Part shown: positions 57,329-64,000 of the stretch, in pieces
How positions within the stretch are numbered: position 1 is the stretch's first letter
Layout of the letters: each line of letters starts with the position of its first letter
Origin: Qipengyuania flava
GTDB taxonomy: Bacteria > Pseudomonadota > Alphaproteobacteria > Sphingomonadales > Sphingomonadaceae
Direction: 5' to 3'
Assembly: GCF_011762005.1 (NCBI RefSeq)
Contig: NZ_JAASQU010000001.1
Location: 434,001 to 498,000 of the forward strand
Length of the DNA: 64,000 bases
Made by a program: the position numbers and the translations under genes
The notes under the pieces: model-generated
What the model was told of the DNA's origin: nothing
Database searches by the model: none
The model's input: only the letters and a program-made list of their open reading frames with translations

Positions 57329-57632
57329 AACGTGTAATTCCGTGCTGCGAAAAGCTTATAATTTTCTAATTGGGAACCCTAGGACATGGGGCGCCAAAGC
57401 GCCACTCGCGCGCGGGAACCAATGCGCCGTTTGGCGCGCTTTTCCACATATGGGTACGCTGGATCGCGAAGGTAACCGCAAACCACCACCTCGGTGTGGC
57501 ATTCAATACCTGTTCAGCCCGCGTCCGGTAGAAGAATTTGCAATGAGTGCCCACACGCGGCATGTGCCGCGCAGCCCTGTTCAACAGCGCCCGTAGCGCT
57601 CAACCCCCTTTTCACTCTTGGGAGTTCTACAC
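57329..57632. other. Intergenic region between gyrA and the TPR gene, two small hairpins
   Basis: The 304-base divergent gap must hold promoters for gyrA and the TPR gene. Two short inverted repeats are visible: GGCGC-CAAA-GCGCC (57390-57403) and GCGCC-GTTT-GGCGC (57424-57437), the latter followed by GCTTTTCC. I see no open frame with coding character and no convincing -10/-35 pair. Confidence 0.55.
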
Positions 57633-58925
57633 ATGATTTTCACTCGTCTCGCACGCAAGAACGGCGCGGCATCCACCTTCGCTCTCGCGATTGCGCTTGC
57701 GACCGGCGGCATGATCGGCGCAGCGGCGCTCGAAGCGCCCGCGCTCGCTCAGAAGAAGAAAAAAGAGTCGAAGCCGAACTACTCGAAGGCCTTTATCGCG
57801 GCCTATCAGCCGCTTGAAGTTGTCGCGACGACCGAGCCTGTCGATTACGCGTCGCTCAAGGCTGGTTTTCAGGGCCTCATCGCGGCCAGCGAGAATGTCG
57901 ACGACCGCTATGCCGCGGGCAGCTTCATCTATGCGAACGCTGCGAAGCAGCAGGATTTCCCCACTGCACTGCAGGGCATGGAGATGATGCTCGAAAGCGG
58001 CAAGGTCCCGGCTGAGAACGTCGGTCAGTTCAACTTCGTGGCCGGCCAGCTTGCTTACAATGCAGAACAATACGCTAAGGCCCGCCCATATTTCCAGGCT
58101 TCGGCCGACGCTGGTTACGCGGACAACGATCCGCTGCTGTTTGTGGCAGAAAGCTACTTCGCCGAAAGCCAGCCTCAGCAGGGTCTCACCTATCTCGGCG
58201 AACTGATCAGCGCCAAGCTAGCGGCAGGCGAGAAGGTCGATGAGGCCTGGCTCAAGCGTGGTCTTGCGCAGGCTTACAACAACAACATCAACACCGAAGC
58301 GAACAAGTATGCCGCTTGGTATGCGTCGGAGTATCCGGGCGAATCCAGTTGGGGTGATGCGATCGCGGTCCTCCTCAACACGGGGGGATATCAGAATCCC
58401 GAGATTCTAGACCTTCTGCGCCTTGGCCAGCGCGCGAGCGTATTGCGCGATAGCAAGCTGTATCTCGAATACGTCGATGCTGCCGATTATCGTCGCCTTC
58501 CCGCAGAAGTCGTCACCATCATCGACGAAGGTTACGCCAAGGGCATGCTCGACAAGACCGACCCTTATGTGACCGACACGCGCAAGCAGGCAGCCGAACG
58601 TACTGCACGTGACCGCGCGGACATGGATGGCCTGATCGCCGATGCGAACGCGTCGGGCGCCTCGATCAACACGGTACTCGCGGCAGCGGATACGCTTCTT
58701 GCGATGGGCCGCCCGGCCGATGCCGAACCATTCTACACGAAGGCGCTGAGCATGTCGGGAGCCGATCGTCAGATGGTCCAGACCCGCCTCGGTATTGCAC
58801 AATTCGACCAGGGCAAATTCGCCGAGGCCGAAGCGACCTTCGAAAAGGTGGAGGGGCCCCGCGCACCGATCGCCAATCTCTGGGCGATCTATGCAACCCA
58901 GCAGGACGGCGGCGCCGCGATGTAA
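57633..58925 (+). CDS. Exported TPR-repeat protein, unknown function
   Basis: 430 aa. A signal peptide (basic start, long hydrophobic core, cleavage likely after A-L-A-Q) is followed by a lysine-rich patch (K-K-K-K-E-S-K). About 380 residues of helical repeats come next, with tetratricopeptide-like patterns such as A-E-Q-Y-A-K-A-R-P-Y-F and D-Q-G-K-F-A-E-A-E-A-T-F. Probably a periplasmic scaffold. ATG 57633 has GGGAG nine bases upstream; an in-frame ATG at 57618 is less likely. A terminator follows. Confidence 0.88.
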   Translation: MIFTRLARKNGAASTFALAIALATGGMIGAAALEAPALAQKKKKESKPNYSKAFIAAYQPLEVVATTEPVDYASLKAGFQGLIAASENVDDRYAAGSFIYANAAKQQDFPTALQGMEMMLESGKVPAENVGQFNFVAGQLAYNAEQYAKARPYFQASADAGYADNDPLLFVAESYFAESQPQQGLTYLGELISAKLAAGEKVDEAWLKRGLAQAYNNNINTEANKYAAWYASEYPGESSWGDAIAVLLNTGGYQNPEILDLLRLGQRASVLRDSKLYLEYVDAADYRRLPAEVVTIIDEGYAKGMLDKTDPYVTDTRKQAAERTARDRADMDGLIADANASGASINTVLAAADTLLAMGRPADAEPFYTKALSMSGADRQMVQTRLGIAQFDQGKFAEAEATFEKVEGPRAPIANLWAIYATQQDGGAAM

Positions 58926-58951
58926 GCGTTCCGGCCTACAGCAAACTCACG

Positions 58952-58987
58952 AAGGGGCGCGGACCACGGGTTCGCGCCCTTTTCTTG
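58952..58987 (+). terminator. Intrinsic terminator of the TPR gene
   Basis: GGGCGCG and CGCGCCC form a 7-bp stem (extended by A-T pairs) followed by TTTTCTT, starting 26 bases after the TPR stop codon. Confidence 0.85.
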
Positions 58988-59002
58988 TGTAATGGCAGCC
59001 GG

Positions 59003-59722
59003 TCAGCGTAGGCGTTTGACGAAAATCTGCCCGTTGGCGCGGCGTTCGATCGCGAAGTTCGGGATGGTCTCGATCAGGTCGGTGAGCCTTGCGAAACCGT
59101 AGTTGCGCGTATCGAAGCTCGACCTGTTGCCCGCGCGCTGGCCCACTTCGGAGAGCTTGGCGTAGCCGTTCTCATCGCGCTTGCTGGCGGCATAGGCATC
59201 GAACAGCAAGTCGAGCAGCGACTCGTCGAGGACATTCGATTCCTTGCTCGGCCCGCCTTCCTTGCGGGTGTCCTTCTCTGCCTTGATCAGGGCATTGACG
59301 TCGATGAACCGCGTGCATGCCTGCCGGAAGGCCTCGGGCGTTTTCGCGCCGCCGAAACCGTAAACCGGAAAGCCATCCTGACGAATGCGCATGGCGAGCG
59401 GCATGAAATCGCTGTCCGAACTCATGATCCCGAAACCATGCACCCGGCCGCGGTAGAGCAGATCCATCGCATCGATGGTCATCTTCATGTCGGTGGCATT
59501 CTTGCCCTTGGTGATATCGAATTGCTGCTGCGGCTCGATTCCGTACCGGTGCATCAGATCGACCCAGCCCTTGAGGCTGGCCTTGCGCCAATTGCCATAA
59601 GCCCGGCGGATGTTCACCTGGCCGAGTTCTGCCAGCACGGTCAGCACCGGGTCGATCCCCGCCGGGCTGGCGTTATCCGAATCGATGAGGAGGGCGATGT
59701 TGCGCTGTTCGTTGTTCGACAT
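59003..59722 (-). CDS. NYN (PIN-like) ribonuclease domain with C-terminal LOTUS/OST-HTH domain
   Basis: 239 aa. The N-terminal 150 residues form a NYN/LabA-type PIN-like nuclease domain with the acidic residues expected for metal binding: Asp14 and Asp16 (L-I-D-S-D-N), Asp78 (N-A-T-D-M-K) and Asp103/Asp105 (S-S-D-S-D-F). The last ~70 residues match the OST-HTH/LOTUS pattern (K-L-S-E-V-G-Q-R...G-F-A-R-L-T-D-L-I-E). The architecture suggests RNA cleavage with an RNA-binding wing; the substrate is unknown. It is the sole gene on this strand between the TPR terminator and the carbonic anhydrase. Confidence 0.92.
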   Translation of the reverse strand: MSNNEQRNIALLIDSDNASPAGIDPVLTVLAELGQVNIRRAYGNWRKASLKGWVDLMHRYGIEPQQQFDITKGKNATDMKMTIDAMDLLYRGRVHGFGIMSSDSDFMPLAMRIRQDGFPVYGFGGAKTPEAFRQACTRFIDVNALIKAEKDTRKEGGPSKESNVLDESLLDLLFDAYAASKRDENGYAKLSEVGQRAGNRSSFDTRNYGFARLTDLIETIPNFAIERRANGQIFVKRLR

Positions 59723-59758
59723 ACGCCCGACATGGCGGCCCCAAGCCGCCCACGCAAG

Positions 59759-60397
59759 CTAGGAAGCTGGGCCGAATTCGCCGCTGCTTTCGTCGAGCAG
59801 GTGCAGCACGCCGTCGGAGATAGCGAAATAGGCGCCACGCAGTTTCAGGCTGCCATCGCCTTCCTTCTCCTGGACGCAGGGAAAGGTCCGCAAGTTGGCG
59901 AGGCTTACTTTCACCGCGGCGAGTTCCATCGCGCGTTCCGCCTCGCGACCGCTCGTGCCCTGCTGCGCCGCGATCGGTTCGCGCACCTCGTCGAGCATGT
60001 CGATCCAGTGGGCGACGAACCCGCCTTCGCCCAACGCATTGCCGTGCAGGTCCTGCGTGAGCGCGGCCTTGCAACCGCCGCACATGCCATGCCCCATTAC
60101 CACGACTTCGCGGACCTTGAGGAATTGCACAGCGAATTCGAGAGCCGCCGAAACGCCGTGCTGGCCGGGCGTGGTCTCGAACGGCGGCACCAGTGCCGCG
60201 ACATTGCGCACGACGAAAATCTCACCCGGGTCGACGTCGAAAATCTGCGCCGGATCGACACGGCTGTCCGAGCACGCGATCACCATGACCTGCGGTGACT
60301 GCCCTTCCTTGAGCTGTTCCCAGCGGTCGTGCTGTTTCTGCCAGTCGCCCTGGCGGAAGCGGGCGTAGCCTTCGATCATCTGTTCGAATGTCTTCAT
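59759..60397 (-). CDS. Beta-class carbonic anhydrase
   Basis: 212 aa. Zinc ligands and catalytic residues are Cys42, Asp44 and Arg46 (A-C-S-D-S-R), His103 and Cys106 (G-H-G-M-C-G-G-C). Interconverts CO2 and bicarbonate. ATG 60397 was chosen; the frame continues upstream on this strand opposite lipA, but that extension is antisense to a conserved gene and is rejected. Confidence 0.96.
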   Translation of the reverse strand: MKTFEQMIEGYARFRQGDWQKQHDRWEQLKEGQSPQVMVIACSDSRVDPAQIFDVDPGEIFVVRNVAALVPPFETTPGQHGVSAALEFAVQFLKVREVVVMGHGMCGGCKAALTQDLHGNALGEGGFVAHWIDMLDEVREPIAAQQGTSGREAERAMELAAVKVSLANLRTFPCVQEKEGDGSLKLRGAYFAISDGVLHLLDESSGEFGPAS

Positions 60398-60496
60398 GAC
60401 AAATCCGCTGCCCCGAATTGCGCAGCGATGCAAGTGCCCGCGCGCATTGCTATGCGGGTTGCCGCGGCGGGGCAGGGGGCCTAGATGGGCGGCGAC

Positions 60497-61438
60497 ATGA
60501 ACGACCTCTCTTCCGCTCCCCGCCCCGAGGGCGAACGCCCCAAGATGCAGCGCAAGCCCGATTGGATCCGGGTCAAGGCACCTGTAAGCCAAGGCTATCA
60601 GGAAACGCGCAAATTGATGCGCGAGCTCAACCTCCATACGGTGTGCGAAGAGGCTGCCTGCCCCAATATCGGCGAATGCTGGACCAAGAAGCATGCGACG
60701 GTGATGATCCTCGGCGATACTTGCACCCGCGCCTGCCGGTTCTGCAACATCAAGACGGGTATGCCGATGCCCGTCGATCCGCTCGAACCCGAACATACGG
60801 CGACCGCTGCGGCGGCGATGGGGCTGGAGCATATCGTGATCACCAGTGTCGACCGCGACGATCTTCCTGATCGCGGTGCCGGGCAGTTCGTCAAGGTAAT
60901 CAATGCTTTGCGGCGCGAGACGCCCAATACCACGATCGAGATCCTCACGCCCGACTTCAAGGGACGGATGAAGCAGTCCATCGCCGAGATCTGCGAAGCC
61001 GGTCCCGATGTCTTCAATCACAATCTCGAGACGGTGCCGCGCCTGTATCCGACGATCCGACCGGGCGCGCGCTACTATGCATCGCTGCGGCTGCTCGAAG
61101 AGGTGAAGGTGCACAACCCGCTGATCTTCACCAAATCCGGCATCATGCTCGGACTGGGCGAAGGGCGCCTCGAAGTGCATCAGGTGATGGACGACATGCG
61201 CAGCGCGGACATCGATTTCATCACCATGGGCCAGTATCTGCAGCCGACGCCGAAGCACGCGAAGGTCGAAGAATTCGTCACGCCCAAGCAGTTTGCGGCC
61301 TATGGCTCGATCGCGCGGGCCAAGGGGTTCCTGCAGGTCGCGTCCAGCCCGCTGACCCGTTCGAGCTATCACGCCGGAGACGATTTCGCCGAAATGCGCG
61401 CCGCGCGCGAAGCGAAGCTCACCAAGCAAGGCGCCTGA
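60497..61438 (+). CDS. lipA: Lipoyl synthase
   Basis: 313 aa radical-SAM enzyme that inserts two sulfurs into octanoyl groups. The radical-SAM motif C-T-R-A-C-R-F-C and the auxiliary cluster [12 protein letters not shown] are intact, and the C-terminal R-S-S-Y-H-A motif with the conserved Ser is present. ATG 60497 or 60485 is possible. It feeds lipoate to the pyruvate dehydrogenase complex, including the lipoyl-E1 beta encoded at 49778. The stop overlaps the RatA-like gene ATG. Confidence 0.97.
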   Translation: MNDLSSAPRPEGERPKMQRKPDWIRVKAPVSQGYQETRKLMRELNLHTVCEEAACPNIGECWTKKHATVMILGDTCTRACRFCNIKTGMPMPVDPLEPEHTATAAAAMGLEHIVITSVDRDDLPDRGAGQFVKVINALRRETPNTTIEILTPDFKGRMKQSIAEICEAGPDVFNHNLETVPRLYPTIRPGARYYASLRLLEEVKVHNPLIFTKSGIMLGLGEGRLEVHQVMDDMRSADIDFITMGQYLQPTPKHAKVEEFVTPKQFAAYGSIARAKGFLQVASSPLTRSSYHAGDDFAEMRAAREAKLTKQGA

Positions 61439-61893
61439 TGCCCGGCATTCGCGAGAAACGGCGGCTGCCCTATAGCCAGCAGCAGATGTTCGATCTGGTG
61501 GCGGACGTCGCCAATTATCCCAAGTTCCTGCCGTGGGTCGTCGCGACCCGTGTGCGTAGCGATAGCGAAACCGAAATGGTCGCGGACATGCTTGTCGGGT
61601 TCAAGGCCATCCGCGAAAAGTTCACTTCGCGCGTGGTGAAGCAACGACCCGAACATCTCGAAGTGTTCTATGTCGACGGCCCATTGAAGGACCTCGACAA
61701 CAACTGGACCTTCACGCCCACCGAGGATGGCGGGTGCGAGGTCGATTTCTGTGTGGATTTCACATTCCGCAATGCCGTCTTCGAAGCGCTGGCAGGCCAG
61801 TATTTCGACCGCGCGTTCCGCAAGATGGTGCAGGCCTTCGAAGACCGTGCAGACGAACTTTACGGCCGCGAGAACGCCGCCGCAAATCTCTAG
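61438..61893 (+). CDS. RatA/Coq10 family START-domain protein
   Basis: 151 aa. The START-like fold with the sequence start L-P-Y-S-Q-Q-Q-M-F-D-L-V-A-D-V-A-N-Y-P-K-F-L-P-W is typical of the RatA/Coq10 family. In bacteria some relatives inhibit ribosome association; in eukaryotes Coq10 handles ubiquinone. Which applies here is not decidable from sequence. ATG 61438 overlaps the lipA stop by one base, so the two genes are co-translated. It converges with cinA, overlapping by 4 bases. Confidence 0.92.
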   Translation: MPGIREKRRLPYSQQQMFDLVADVANYPKFLPWVVATRVRSDSETEMVADMLVGFKAIREKFTSRVVKQRPEHLEVFYVDGPLKDLDNNWTFTPTEDGGCEVDFCVDFTFRNAVFEALAGQYFDRAFRKMVQAFEDRADELYGRENAAANL

Positions 61894-62390
61894 GGCAGCA
61901 GCAGTTCGAGCGCGCAGATGGTCGCCTCGCGGCGGATATCCGCGCGCGATGTCGGTTCGAAGCGCTTCAGTTCGCCTTCGGGTTCGGTGCCGTCACCACG
62001 AGTCACCCTGGCAAACACCACGGTTCCCACAGGCTTGAGATCTGTGCCCCCGCCGGGACCGGCGACACCGCTGATCGCGACCGCGACATCGGCGTGGCTT
62101 TTTTCGAGCGCACCCTTCGCCATTGCCCAAGCGCAGGCGATCGAAACGGCACCAAATGTCTCGATGATCTCGAGCGAGACATCGAGACACTCCATCTTCG
62201 ACTCGTTCGAATAGGTCACGAAACCCCGATCGAGCACGGCGGAGGACCCGGGTACCTCGGTCAGCGCGGCGGCAACCAGACCGCCGGTGCAGCTTTCCGC
62301 CACCGTCACCTTGCGGCCCGCTGCGCGGTTCGCGTCGACCACGCGTTTTGCAAGGTCTTCGATCTCGGGCGGCAGGAGGGCGTCGCTCAT
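61890..62390 (-). CDS. cinA: Nicotinamide-nucleotide amidohydrolase (CinA C-terminal domain only)
   Basis: 166 aa. It carries the C-terminal amidohydrolase domain that recycles NMN to nicotinate mononucleotide: V-A-E-S-C-T-G-G-L-V-A (substrate loop), V-T-Y-S-N-E-S-K and A-I-S-G-V-A-G-P-G-G. The N-terminal MoCF-like domain of full CinA is absent, as in PncC. The start overlaps the stop of the exported-protein gene upstream (ATGA). Confidence 0.95.
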   Translation of the reverse strand: MSDALLPPEIEDLAKRVVDANRAAGRKVTVAESCTGGLVAAALTEVPGSSAVLDRGFVTYSNESKMECLDVSLEIIETFGAVSIACAWAMAKGALEKSHADVAVAISGVAGPGGGTDLKPVGTVVFARVTRGDGTEPEGELKRFEPTSRADIRREATICALELLLP

Positions 62391-62923
62391 GGGTTTTCCG
62401 TTTCGCAGATCGCCGGTTCCTTGACGTCGGTAACGTCGAGGATGAAGGTCAGCAGGCCGCCGAGGTTTTCGGGCGGCAAGGGAGCAAGGAGTTCCATCGC
62501 CCGCTCGATTTTCGAACAGTCCTGCGGCTTGATTTCCTCGCCGATCTTCTGCGCAAAGAACGCGTCGACGATCGGTCGGAGCGCGTCGCCGGGTAGCTCG
62601 CCCAGCGCATCGGCTTGCTCATCGGCCCCGCCGCCGGCGGCCAATGCCAAGAAGACGCGCAGCGTACCAGGCCAGCGTTCGTTCTGCATAGCGCTGTAGG
62701 GAGCGACAAAGTCCGCGCCCTGCGTCGCGAAGAAACCGTCTGCGGCAAGATGCGGCGCGCATGATGCGCGGAAGCCGTCGGCCACGACGGGGATCGCATA
62801 GATGTCGGCATCGGTCACGTCGTCGGGAGCGAGACACGCCTGTGCCTGGGCGACCTGCGCCTGGCACAGCGCAATTGCGGCCACCAGTGCCGTACTCAAC
62901 TTGTGGTGCCGTTTCGTGGCCAT
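62387..62923 (-). CDS. Small exported protein upstream of cinA, unknown function
   Basis: 178 aa. The signal peptide (basic start, hydrophobic core, A-Q-A-Q-A cleavage) has ATG 62923 with AGGGAG upstream. The mature part has four cysteines including the early Q-A-C-L-A-P and a late I-C-E. I recognise no family. It sits between ispDF (4-base gap) and cinA (4-base overlap), so it is co-expressed with both. Confidence 0.85.
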   Translation of the reverse strand: MATKRHHKLSTALVAAIALCQAQVAQAQACLAPDDVTDADIYAIPVVADGFRASCAPHLAADGFFATQGADFVAPYSAMQNERWPGTLRVFLALAAGGGADEQADALGELPGDALRPIVDAFFAQKIGEEIKPQDCSKIERAMELLAPLPPENLGGLLTFILDVTDVKEPAICETENP

Positions 62924-62927
62924 ACGT

Positions 62928-64000
62928 TTACTCCCTGATGACCGAGGCGATCGCCTGTGCAGCAATGCCTTCGCCGCGGCCGGTAAAGCCGAGCCGTTCG
63001 GTAGTGGTGGCCTTTACCGATATCGCGTTGATGTCAACGCCGAGCAGGTCGGCGATGCGTTCGCGCATGGCTTGCCGGTGCGGACCGATCTTGGGGGCTT
63101 CGCAGATGATCGTGAGATCGATATTGCCGACCGCATATCCGGCATCGGTTACCAGCCTGGCGGCATGGGCCAGGAAACGGTTGCTGCTCGCTCCTTTCCA
63201 TTGCGGGTCGCTGGGCGGGAAGTGGCTGCCGATATCGCCATCGGCGATCGCGCCGAGCAACGCGTCGACAATCGCATGCAACGCGACATCGGCATCGCTG
63301 TGACCTGCAAGGCCGCGATCGTGTTCGATCCGGATTCCGCCGAGCCACAGTTCTTCGCCTTCAGCGAGGCGATGGACGTCATATCCCATCCCGACACGCA
63401 TGGGGGGCAAGGCAATCATGAAATCCTCCGCGAAAGTCAGTTTGGCGAGACGTTCGTCACCCGCGACATGCGCTACGTCGCCACCGGCTGCACGCAGCAC
63501 CTGTGCATCGTCTCCCGCCACCGGGTCGCCCTCCCATGCCGCGTGCGCGCCGCGAATATCGGCGAAGCGGAAGGCTTGCGGGGTTTGGACCCGTCGCAGT
63601 TCTTCTCGCCTGGCGGTGCCGACCATCAAGCCGTTCTCGTCGCGCGAGAGACTGTCGACGACGGGAAGGACTGGAATTGCGCCGGGTGCATCGTCAAGCG
63701 CATCCAGGAGCCGGGCGATCACGGTTTCGGGCAAGTCTGGCCGCGCGGCATCGTGGATGAGTACGCGGTCGGCCGATCCGATGGCAGAAAGGGCGCGCGC
63801 GACCGATTGCTGCCGGGTCGCCCCGCCGGTTACCAATTCGTAGCCGGTAAGACCTTCGAGCGCTTGCTTTGCCGCTGCTTCGCCATTTTCGGGAATCGCC
63901 ACGATCAGAGGTTCTGCTCCGGAGGCGAGCAATGCCTCGACCGAATAACGCAGCACCGGCTTGCCGCGCCACATCGCAAATTGCTTCGGTAACGGCTGCC
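62928..64000 (-). CDS. ispDF: Bifunctional IspD/IspF (partial, runs off right edge)
   Basis: The reading frame continues past the window end. The reading at 63975-64000 gives ...P-L-P-K-Q-F-A, the IspD core just before [10 protein letters not shown], so the true start is outside. The cytidylyltransferase (IspD) part shows I-H-D-A-A-R-P-D and T-P-Q-A-F. The IspF part (from about 63420 down) has the metal site G-Y-D-V-H-R-L, G-H-S-D-A-D-V and the G-D-I-G-S-H-F-P-P segment. Both belong to the MEP pathway of isoprenoid synthesis; fusion is common in alphaproteobacteria. Confidence 0.95.
   Translation of the reverse strand, partial: QPLPKQFAMWRGKPVLRYSVEALLASGAEPLIVAIPENGEAAAKQALEGLTGYELVTGGATRQQSVARALSAIGSADRVLIHDAARPDLPETVIARLLDALDDAPGAIPVLPVVDSLSRDENGLMVGTARREELRRVQTPQAFRFADIRGAHAAWEGDPVAGDDAQVLRAAGGDVAHVAGDERLAKLTFAEDFMIALPPMRVGMGYDVHRLAEGEELWLGGIRIEHDRGLAGHSDADVALHAIVDALLGAIADGDIGSHFPPSDPQWKGASSNRFLAHAARLVTDAGYAVGNIDLTIICEAPKIGPHRQAMRERIADLLGVDINAISVKATTTERLGFTGRGEGIAAQAIASVIRE

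Noticed and set aside
57424..57443. GCGCC-GTTT-GGCGC plus GCTTTTCC as an intrinsic terminator
   Set aside because: No plus-strand gene ends upstream of it and the stem is only 5-6 bp, so it is listed only as a small hairpin.
57309..57596. A 95-codon plus-strand frame between gyrA and the TPR gene
   Set aside because: No ribosome binding site, mixed composition and no family resemblance. It also overlaps the gyrA start region on the other strand.
1..64000. Mobile elements, prophage, CRISPR arrays and toxin-antitoxin pairs
   Set aside because: I looked for transposase or integrase signatures, terminal repeats, regularly spaced repeats and small adjacent toxin genes and found none. The RatA-like gene is a single START-domain gene without a partner antitoxin.

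Overview
The window is a chromosomal segment of a high-GC alphaproteobacterium. The gene orders nuoC-N/birA/coaX/rnj, ftsB/pdhA/pdhB (E1 beta with a fused lipoyl domain) and a fused ispDF, together with a GTTC-N7-GTTC type SOS box at lexA, point to Sphingomonadales, most likely the Erythrobacteraceae. I see no phage, IS element, CRISPR array or plasmid backbone. This is core chromosome with some accessory genes placed inside operons.

Region 1 (1-17455, + strand): respiratory complex I from the end of nuoC through nuoN, then birA, coaX, rnj and a small DUF1467 membrane protein, nearly all with start/stop overlaps. Three genes foreign to complex I sit inside the nuo series: a lipoprotein (nuoC/nuoD), a 46-residue membrane protein (nuoE/nuoF) and an exported four-cysteine protein of visibly lower GC (nuoF/nuoG).

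Region 2 (17456-23894): a minus-strand 874-aa membrane-anchored coiled-coil protein with TipN-like architecture. Facing away from it are a nucleotidyltransferase-like membrane protein, an unknown helical protein and a histidine-kinase-like protein whose phospho-accepting histidine is replaced by proline.

Region 3 (23939-37518): gltA and gltX on the minus strand, comEC on the plus strand, then a long minus-strand series ppiD-trpE-lipoprotein-pip-trpG-trpD-trpC, followed by lexA with its own SOS box.

Region 4 (37715-48081): tpiA, secG and pyrG; an apparent structured RNA ending in a strong terminator; hsp20 with a sigma-32-like promoter and a ROSE-type RNA thermometer hairpin; grxC, a nitrilase-family amidohydrolase and a DUF1178 gene; tRNA-Arg(CCT); then on the minus strand an MFS transporter, a haloalkane dehalogenase, an MscS channel, a VOC protein and hppD.

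Region 5 (48253-54419): ftsB, pdhA, pdhB, a squalene/phytoene-synthase-family protein (relatives include complex I assembly factor NDUFAF6) and an EF-hand protein on the plus strand, trmFO on the minus strand, and a YhhN/lysoplasmalogenase-family protein.

Region 6 (54491-64000): gyrA (minus), a secreted TPR protein, a NYN-LOTUS protein, beta-carbonic anhydrase, lipA, a RatA/Coq10 START protein, cinA, a small exported protein and ispDF running off the right edge. lipA supplies the lipoyl cofactor used by the pdh complex encoded 10 kb away.

All family assignments come from reading motifs in the translated sequence. No database search was possible.
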